A stretch of 62,205 nucleotides of DNA from Alloboseaceae bacterium BT-24-1 (lineage in GTDB: Bacteria; Pseudomonadota; Alphaproteobacteria; Rhizobiales; Beijerinckiaceae): NCBI GenBank assembly GCA_025846845.1, contig JAOYTL010000026.1, positions 1 through 62,205 of the forward strand, read 5' to 3'. The notes beneath the pieces are model-generated. The model was not told the DNA's origin. It did no database searches and saw only the letters and a program-made list of their open reading frames with translations. This document shows, one piece after another, positions 57,048 to 62,205 of the stretch. Numbering within the stretch: the first letter of the stretch is position 1; each line of letters opens with the position of its first letter. The position numbers and the translations under genes were made by a program.

Positions 57048-58123
57048 TGAGCGCCGTAGCCGCCCTGGCCGAGATCGGCCACAACTCCGCATCCTACCTG
57101 CAGATGGTCGAAGCCGACCCGGCGATCATCTACCGGGACGACGACGCGCTCCCGTCGCTGGTCAGCGAGATCGACGCACTGATCGCGGCGGCGGCCGGCG
57201 ATGTCGGTTCGAAGAAGGGACGCGAGGCCATCGCTTCGCTCGCTCATTCGATCTCGCGCCGCAAGACGCCGATCCTGGACGCCGGCAAGAAGCTCACCGA
57301 GGACTGGCGCAAGAAGACCGGCGAGGTCAACGCGCGCAAGTCGATGGTAGAGCAGCATCTCGACACCCTGCGCGACAAGGCGCGGGCGCCGCTCGACGCT
57401 TGGGAGCAGGCGGAGAAAGACCGACAGGATCGCGTCGGAGCCATCGTGGCGCGCATTAAGGGCGCGGCGAACGTCCCGGCGCACTTCGGCGTCGCGGAGA
57501 TCGATGCCGAGATGGCGGCGATCGAGGCGCTCGTTATCGCCCCGGAGGACTTCGGCGACCAGGCCGAGGCCACCGAGGACGCGAAGTTCGAAGCGACGAC
57601 CACTCTGCGCGTCCTCCGCGCCAACCTGATCAAGGCTGAGGAGGAGCGCGCCGAACTCGCGAAGCTTCGGGCCGAGGCCGAGGAGCGCGACCGGGCCGCC
57701 CGCGATGCCGAGGTCAAGCGCCAGCAGGAAACGGCCGAAGCCGAACGTCTCGCTGCGGCTGAGAAGCGCGCAGCGGAGCAGGCCGAGGCTCGCATCCGGG
57801 CCGAGCGCGAGGCGGAAGATGCTCGGGTCAAAGCCGAGCAAGACGCCGCGCTGGCCGCCGAGCGCAGGAAGGCACAGGAGGCGCAGGAAGCCCTCGCCGC
57901 CGAACAGCGCCGTCAGGCCGAGGCCAAGGCAGCCGAGGAGCGCGCTGCCGCCGCCAAGGCCCAGGCAGACGCCGCGCGCGCCGCCGACATCGCGCATCGC
58001 GGCAAGATAATGGGCGACGCCAAGACCGCGCTCATGACGCTCGACCTCGACGAGCCGAAGGCCAAGCAAATCGTGCTCGCCATCTGCGCCGGCACCATCC
58101 CCCACACCAGCATCCGCTTCTGA
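57047..58123 (+). CDS. Coiled-coil protein between exonuclease and RecT
   Basis: 358 aa. IGHNSASYLQMVEADPAIIY, then LTEDWRKKTGEVNARKSMVE and LDTLRDKARAPLDAWEQAEK. Residues about 185-330 are uninterrupted Ala/Glu/Arg/Gln coiled coil. The order exo / coiled coil / recT recurs in phages of this type, so it is probably an accessory recombination factor. Its start overlaps the exonuclease stop by 1 bp. Confidence 0.65.
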   Translation: MSAVAALAEIGHNSASYLQMVEADPAIIYRDDDALPSLVSEIDALIAAAAGDVGSKKGREAIASLAHSISRRKTPILDAGKKLTEDWRKKTGEVNARKSMVEQHLDTLRDKARAPLDAWEQAEKDRQDRVGAIVARIKGAANVPAHFGVAEIDAEMAAIEALVIAPEDFGDQAEATEDAKFEATTTLRVLRANLIKAEEERAELAKLRAEAEERDRAARDAEVKRQQETAEAERLAAAEKRAAEQAEARIRAEREAEDARVKAEQDAALAAERRKAQEAQEALAAEQRRQAEAKAAEERAAAAKAQADAARAADIAHRGKIMGDAKTALMTLDLDEPKAKQIVLAICAGTIPHTSIRF

Positions 58124-58130
58124 GGTCGTC

Positions 58131-59312
58131 ATGAACGCCGTCGTCCAGCAAAACCAGGCTCCGCAGGCCAACCCGATCGCCAAGCTGCAGGAGCAGTTCG
58201 ACACGCGCGAGAGCTCGTTCAAAGCTGCGCTGCCCGCTCACATCCCGGTCGAGCGCTTCATGCGGGTGGTCATGACGGCCACCCAGCGCAATCCCGACCT
58301 GGTCGCGGCCGACCGGGTCTCTCTGTTCAACTCCGCGCTGCTGGCGGCCCAGGACGGACTTCTGCCGGATGGCCGCGAGGGCGCGCTCGTCATCTACAAC
58401 ACCAAGAAGGGCAACGACTGGGTCAAGTCGGTCCAGTGGATGCCGATGATCGCCGGCATCCTAAAGAAGTGCCGCAACTCCGGCGAACTCTCGTCGGTTG
58501 AGGCGCACACCGTCCACGCAAACGACAAGTTCTCATACCGCATCGGCATCGATGAGCAGCCGATCCATGAGCCCGACTGGTTTGGCGACCGCGGCGCTGT
58601 CGTCGGCGTCTACGCCGTCGCTCGGCTGAAGGACGGCACGCGCGTTTCCGAGATCATGGGCAAGACCGAGATCGAAAAGGTCCGGGCCATCAGCAAGTCG
58701 AAGGATAAGGGCCCCTGGGTCGATTGGTGGGAGGAGATGGCCAGGAAGACGGTTCTTCGACGCCTTTCCAAGCGTCTCCCGATCTCTTCGGATCTCGACG
58801 ACCTGATCCGCCGCGACGACGCGCTCTACGACTTCGACGGCGCCCGGCAGGACGCGCAGCAGCGCGCGCCCCGATCGCTCGCCGGAAAGCTTGACGCGCT
58901 CGCCAAGCCGAACCGCGAGCCTGCGGCTATCGAGCATCAGACAGGCGGCGTGCCGACTGTCACCGAGGCCGAGTGCGACGAGGCCGAGGCCATTCTGGAG
59001 CGCGAGCCCGAGCCGGCCAAGGTCACCAGCGGCAAGCCCGCGCGGACGGGCGCGGACCCAGCTCCGGGCGAAGCTGGACCTGCTGGCGAGGTGACGGACG
59101 CCGACGACGGCCGCTTCCCGCCGCTTGAAGGCGACGCGCCCCCGGTCGACCCGATGGCCGATGCCCGCCAGCGCGGCGCGGAAGCCAAGCGCGACGGCCT
59201 CGGCACCCGCGCCATGCCGGGCGAGTACCGGGCCGAAGGGCGCGAGGCCGAGGCCGAAGCCTGGCTCAAGGGCCACAAGGACGGCGTCGTCCAGATGGCG
59301 GAGGTGCGGTAA
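58131..59312 (+). CDS. recT: RecT single-strand annealing recombinase
   Basis: 393 aa. RecT core, residues about 15-245: ALPAHIPVERFMRVVMTATQ, RNPDLVAADRVSLFNSALLA, AAQDGLLPDGREGALVIYNT, VKSVQWMPMIAGILKKCRNS, VDWWEEMARKTVLRRLSKRL. It anneals single strands made by the YqaJ exonuclease. A long acidic Pro/Ala/Gly linker (about 260-345) leads to a C-terminal motif (RQRGAEAKRDGLGTRAMPGE, then AEAWLKGHKDG) that resembles ribosome-modulation-factor-like modules. The fusion is unusual for RecT. Confidence 0.85.
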   Translation: MNAVVQQNQAPQANPIAKLQEQFDTRESSFKAALPAHIPVERFMRVVMTATQRNPDLVAADRVSLFNSALLAAQDGLLPDGREGALVIYNTKKGNDWVKSVQWMPMIAGILKKCRNSGELSSVEAHTVHANDKFSYRIGIDEQPIHEPDWFGDRGAVVGVYAVARLKDGTRVSEIMGKTEIEKVRAISKSKDKGPWVDWWEEMARKTVLRRLSKRLPISSDLDDLIRRDDALYDFDGARQDAQQRAPRSLAGKLDALAKPNREPAAIEHQTGGVPTVTEAECDEAEAILEREPEPAKVTSGKPARTGADPAPGEAGPAGEVTDADDGRFPPLEGDAPPVDPMADARQRGAEAKRDGLGTRAMPGEYRAEGREAEAEAWLKGHKDGVVQMAEVR

Positions 59313-59995
59313 TGCTGGTTCGCGTCATCGATGTCGAGACAACCGGGTTCCCTCCCGACGCGGCCGTCTGCGAAGTCGGCTGGACCGACCTCATCATCGA
59401 CGGGTCGGATATCGAAATCCGCCCCACGCTATCGCGCCTCTGCAATCCGGGGCGCCCGATGCCCGAGCAGGCTTTCAAGGTGCACGGGATCAGCGATGAC
59501 ATGCTCGCGGGTGCCCCGTCGCCAGACGTCATCTTTGCGGAAGTGATGACGGGCGCGGATGCGTTCTGTGCCCACAACTGCGAGTTCGAGAAGAATTTCT
59601 TCGGCGGTGGCGAGAAGCCCTGGTGCTGCACGTACAAGGTCTCGCTCGTCGCTGCACCGGACGCCGAGTCGCACAAGAACGCGCTGTTGCCAGCCTTACT
59701 CGGCATCACGCTCGATCCGTCCCTCGCAGAACCCGCGCACCGCGCCGGCCCCGATACCTACGTCACGGCTCACCTGCTTGCTCACTTCCTGCGCGAGGGC
59801 ATCCCGATCGAGGAGTGCTTCGCAATCAGCAAGCGGCCGCGCGCCGTCAACAAGATGCCGTTCGGCAAGCACAAGGGCATGGCGCTCACGGAGCTGCCCG
59901 TCAGCTATCTCAACTGGTCGGTCGAGAACCTCAGCGCTGCCGACATCGTCTCGGCCATGAAGCGCGAGCTCAAGCGCAGGAGTGTTGCGGCATGA
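59312..59995 (+). CDS. DnaQ-like 3'-5' exonuclease
   Basis: 227 aa. ExoI motif VIDVETTGFPPDA (D7, E9), ExoII region CAHNCEFEKNF, where E93 replaces the usual Asp, and ExoIII HRAGPDTYVTAHLL (H143, D148). The C-terminal MPFGKHKGMALTELPVSYLN, WSVENL is a DUF3820-like module often fused to such nucleases. It overlaps the recT stop by 1 bp. Role in recombination or degradation of ends. Confidence 0.78.
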   Translation: MLVRVIDVETTGFPPDAAVCEVGWTDLIIDGSDIEIRPTLSRLCNPGRPMPEQAFKVHGISDDMLAGAPSPDVIFAEVMTGADAFCAHNCEFEKNFFGGGEKPWCCTYKVSLVAAPDAESHKNALLPALLGITLDPSLAEPAHRAGPDTYVTAHLLAHFLREGIPIEECFAISKRPRAVNKMPFGKHKGMALTELPVSYLNWSVENLSAADIVSAMKRELKRRSVAA

Positions 59996-60306
59996 ACCCG
60001 ATCACCATCCGTATCGCGCACGAGGAGGAGCCCTTCGCCGGTTCTTTCGTCATCGAGCAGGCCGGCCGCTATCACCACGGTCTGACCTGGGACGAGATGC
60101 TCGGCCAGGTCGTCTCGCTGACGTTCGCCAGCACCGCTGACCGGATCAAACGCTGGGGTGGCCCGAGCGGGTCGCTCTATCCGATGAAGACAGTGGAAGA
60201 GTGGTGCGCCGAAGAAGAGGAGCGCAAGGAACGTCGCGTTCGCGGGCACAGCTTGGCTGGCACCGAGGCAACAATGGCCGCTGACACTGAGGTCGAGACC
60301 CCATGA
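59992..60306 (+). CDS. Small hypothetical protein
   Basis: 104 aa. ITIRIAHEEEPFAGSFVIEQ, HGLTWDEMLGQVVSLTFAST. Alpha/beta with an acidic helix (EEWCAEEEERKERRV). Coupled to the exonuclease and methyltransferase genes. Unknown. Confidence 0.55.
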   Translation: MNPITIRIAHEEEPFAGSFVIEQAGRYHHGLTWDEMLGQVVSLTFASTADRIKRWGGPSGSLYPMKTVEEWCAEEEERKERRVRGHSLAGTEATMAADTEVETP

Positions 60307-60881
60307 CCTGGCCCTTCGGCGAGCTCCAGCGGGGGCACCACGAGGTGGTCGTGATTGACCCGCCTTGGAGGTTCAGCGGCGGCACCAAGAGCCGGCCGCA
60401 GCACTACCCCCGCTTGACGCTCGCCGAAGTGAAAGCGCTCCCGGTGCGCGCGCTGCTCAAGCCGGAGGGCGGACGCGTGTTCCTCTGGATCACCGCGCCG
60501 CTGATGCACAAGGTCCCCGAGATCGCCTCGGCTTGGCGCCTGCGCTACTCGTCGATGATCCCCTGGATCAAGCTCTGGAACGGCGAAGTCGGCATGTTCG
60601 TCTACGCCAACTCGCTCGCTCGAGGCACTGGGTTCGAAGTCATGGGAAACGCCGAATACTGTGTGATCCTGAAGGCAGGCAAGCCAGCCTCGATCAAGGG
60701 GCGCCCGTTCTCGGGATGCTGGATCGAGCCGCGCCGCGAGCACTCCCGCAAGCCGATCAACCTCCATGTCGAGATCGAGGCGCGCATCCCGGGCCCCTAT
60801 TGCGAGATATTCGCGCGCGAGCGCCGACCAGGATGGGCTGCTTTCGGAAACGAGACGAACAAGTTCGGGGAGGCGGCATAG
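60303..60881 (+). CDS. MT-A70 family N6-adenine methyltransferase
   Basis: 192 aa. The catalytic motif DPPW (residues 19-22) in VVVIDPPWRFSGG, then PVRALLKPEGGRVFLWITAP, NAEYCVILKAGKP and RREHSRKPINLHVEIEARIP mark an MT-A70/IME4-like enzyme that moves a methyl group from AdoMet to adenine in DNA. Phage copies may protect DNA from restriction or alter methyl-sensitive promoters. Sequence specificity is unknown. It lies just upstream of the integrase. Confidence 0.82.
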   Translation: MTWPFGELQRGHHEVVVIDPPWRFSGGTKSRPQHYPRLTLAEVKALPVRALLKPEGGRVFLWITAPLMHKVPEIASAWRLRYSSMIPWIKLWNGEVGMFVYANSLARGTGFEVMGNAEYCVILKAGKPASIKGRPFSGCWIEPRREHSRKPINLHVEIEARIPGPYCEIFARERRPGWAAFGNETNKFGEAA

Positions 60882-61076
60882 ATGCCCCGCACCGCCGCTA
60901 GGTTCACGCAGGCTGACATCGCCCGAACTGTGAGGGCGGTGGCGCAGGCGCGCGTGAGGGCGGTGGTCGAGGTCGCCCTCGACGGGACTATCCGTGTGCT
61001 GATCGGGGAGAAGCTCGTCGAGAGTGACGCGGAGCCGCAAGTTCCCGTTGAGGAAGCCGAGGATGTCGTGCTGTGA
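60882..61076 (+). CDS. Small protein upstream of integrase
   Basis: 64 aa. MPRTAARFTQADIARTVRAV, AQARVRAVVEVALDGTIRVL. This short pattern is common immediately before integrases in Rhizobiales prophages. An excisionase-like role is possible, but a clear helix-turn-helix is not seen. It overlaps the integrase start (GTGA). Confidence 0.6.
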   Translation: MPRTAARFTQADIARTVRAVAQARVRAVVEVALDGTIRVLIGEKLVESDAEPQVPVEEAEDVVL

Positions 61077-62164
61077 TCAACGACATGCCACGCCCCCGAT
61101 ATCCGCACGCTCTGCGCGAGCACTCCCGTCACGGTAAGTCGCTCTGGTATTTCAGGCGCGGCAAAGGCAAGCGCATCCGCCTGCCGGACGACTATGGCAG
61201 CGAGGAGTTCAAGGAGGCCTATGAGGCCGCGCTGGTCGGAGAGACCCTCCAGAAGAAGCCTGCGGGCGGCGCTGGAACGCTTCGCTGGCTCTGGTTGCGA
61301 TACCAAGACAGCGGCGCATGGTCGGATCTGTCGAACGCGACGCGCCGCCAGCGCGAGAACATCATGAAGCATGTTCTGGAGACGGGTGGAGACAAGCCGC
61401 TATCAGCGATCACTCGCAAAGCTGTCGTCGCAGGCAGGGACCGCCGCAAGGCCACCCCTGCCATGGCCCGGCACTTCGTCGAAACGATGCGCGGCATTTT
61501 CCGCTGGGCCGTCGATGCCGAGCACGTCAAGGAAGATCCCACGCGAGACGTGAAGGTCTCGAAGCCAAAGACCGAAGGGCACCACACCTGGACCGATGAC
61601 GAATGCGACATGTACGAGGCCAAGTGGCCGCTGGGAACTCGAGAGCGGTTGGCCTTCGACATCCTGCTCTACACCGGGTTCCGCCGCGGTGACGCGTCCC
61701 GGTTCGGCCGGCAGCACGTCCGCTCCGGTATGATCCACATGACCACCGAGAAGGGCCAGGGGAAGGTGACGGTTGTCCTCCCGCTCCTCCAGCCGCTGGC
61801 AGACTCCATCACCGCCACCAAGACTGGAGACATGGTGTTCATCGCCAAGGCAGACGGGACAGCAATGTCCAAGGAAGGGTTCGGCAACTGGTTCGCTGAG
61901 GCATGCGTTGCCGCGGGCGTGCCCGGCCGAGCTCACGGTCTCCGAAAGGCAGGCGCGACGAGGGCTGCAAACCGCGGGGCTTCTGACGCGCAACTCGACG
62001 CAATCTTCGGCTGGAGCGGCCGCGGGATGGCGGCCTTGTATACGAAGAAAGCGAACCGCACTCGCCTCGCTCAAGACGCAGCTTCGTTCCTGATCCCAGA
62101 ACCAAAATCGAACGTCTATCCCCGCACCTCATCATCAGGTGCGGGGAACAGCTTAAAAAAGTGA
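61073..62164 (+). CDS. int: Tyrosine-type integrase
   Basis: 363 aa from the GTG at 61073 (ATG at 61085 possible). The N-terminal arm/core binding part is followed by the catalytic domain with R204 (YTGFRRGDA), K227 (TTEKGQGK), H288 and R291 (AHGLRKAGA), W314 (FGWSG) and Y323 (ALYTKKANR). It catalyses integration and excision at the 17 bp core. It ends 24 bp before attR. The last 40 residues (PRTSSSGAGNS region) are encoded partly by a 27 bp palindromic stem-loop and may be a recent extension. Confidence 0.9.
   Translation: MINDMPRPRYPHALREHSRHGKSLWYFRRGKGKRIRLPDDYGSEEFKEAYEAALVGETLQKKPAGGAGTLRWLWLRYQDSGAWSDLSNATRRQRENIMKHVLETGGDKPLSAITRKAVVAGRDRRKATPAMARHFVETMRGIFRWAVDAEHVKEDPTRDVKVSKPKTEGHHTWTDDECDMYEAKWPLGTRERLAFDILLYTGFRRGDASRFGRQHVRSGMIHMTTEKGQGKVTVVLPLLQPLADSITATKTGDMVFIAKADGTAMSKEGFGNWFAEACVAAGVPGRAHGLRKAGATRAANRGASDAQLDAIFGWSGRGMAALYTKKANRTRLAQDAASFLIPEPKSNVYPRTSSSGAGNSLKK
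62120..62146. repeat. Perfect 10 bp inverted repeat in 3' end of int
   Basis: CCCCGCACCT (62120-62129) and AGGTGCGGGG (62137-62146) around a 7-base loop. No U tract follows directly, though AAAAAA comes at 62155. It lies 43 bp from attR and could be an attP arm element or slow transcription past int. Confidence 0.65.
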
Positions 62165-62188
62165 GGCAAACCAATGGCTTGCAAAAAG

Positions 62189-62205
62189 GGTGGTGGGGGA
62201 AGCAG
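62189..62205. repeat. attR core, right copy of 17 bp terminal direct repeat
   Basis: Identical to bases 1-17. On the minus strand it is followed by CCCTTTTTGC, a T run like those after tRNA genes. If the att core is a tRNA 3' end, the remaining tRNA gene would lie just to the right of the window, on the minus strand. Confidence 0.75.

Noticed and set aside
1..62205. CRISPR arrays, rRNA or complete tRNA genes, insertion sequences
   Set aside because: None was seen; no regularly spaced repeats, no cloverleaf-like segment inside the window and no transposase-like protein.

Overview
The window is one complete temperate tailed-phage genome, apparently an integrated prophage cut out exactly at its attachment sites. 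The same 17 bp sequence occurs at positions 1-17 and 62189-62205, and a tyrosine integrase gene ends 24 bp before the right copy. The DNA is GC-rich with strongly GC-biased third codon positions. The early genes include relatives of GcrA, of the CtrA DNA-binding domain and apparently of GapR, which are families of Alphaproteobacteria. An alphaproteobacterial host, probably Hyphomicrobiales (for example Bosea or Methylobacterium-like), is inferred; the species cannot be read from the sequence. The portal, scaffold, gpT-like capsid, gp4-like adaptors, gp10-like tail protein and large ejection proteins, with no tape measure or sheath gene, indicate a short-tailed (podovirus-type) virion.

Layout. 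(1) 1-168: attL, a perfect IHF-consensus site and an inverted repeat. (2) 169-6161, + strand: a tightly overlapping run of small accessory genes (ASCH-like protein, GGQ release-factor-like mini-protein, Lar-like zinc-ribbon mosaic, many unknowns). (3) 6175-38574, - strand: the late operon. Read from its start at 38574 it runs small and large terminase, small proteins, portal, GroES-like protein, scaffold, decoration protein, major capsid, adaptors, tail fibres, tail hub, GNAT enzyme, S74/hydrolase ejection protein, second ejection protein, pyrophosphatase-like protein, tail collar and tail spike, endolysin, holin. It ends at an intrinsic terminator and has three more terminators inside it. A small + strand island (10935-11330) sits within it. 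(4) 38575-39600: a poorly coding regulatory region, presumably holding the late promoter, with repeats, GNRA-type hairpins and a + strand micro-ORF. (5) 39221-52211, - strand: the early operon led by a Cro-like gene. It contains GapR-like, MerR, GcrA-like and CtrA-like regulators, RuvC-like resolvase, DUF5131 protein, primase, ParB-like protein, RepA-type helicase and HNH nuclease. (6) 52200-53100: the immunity region with a divergent S24-type repressor. (7) 53415-62164, + strand (after one - strand zinc-ribbon gene): a second early operon with YqaJ exonuclease, RecT, DnaQ-like exonuclease, MT-A70 methyltransferase and integrase.

How it fits together. The repressor probably binds a TCTGC-N5-GCAGA operator. 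Two copies lie between cI and cro and two lie at the + operon promoter near 53.83 kb, so one repressor could hold both early operons off. When the genome is circular, the + operon reads through integrase and attP directly into the accessory genes at 169-6161; integration separates those genes from their apparent promoter. The set of host-type cell-cycle regulators is the most striking feature: it suggests the phage reads or redirects the GcrA/CtrA/CcrM circuit, perhaps to time its own replication or late transcription. That last point is inference.
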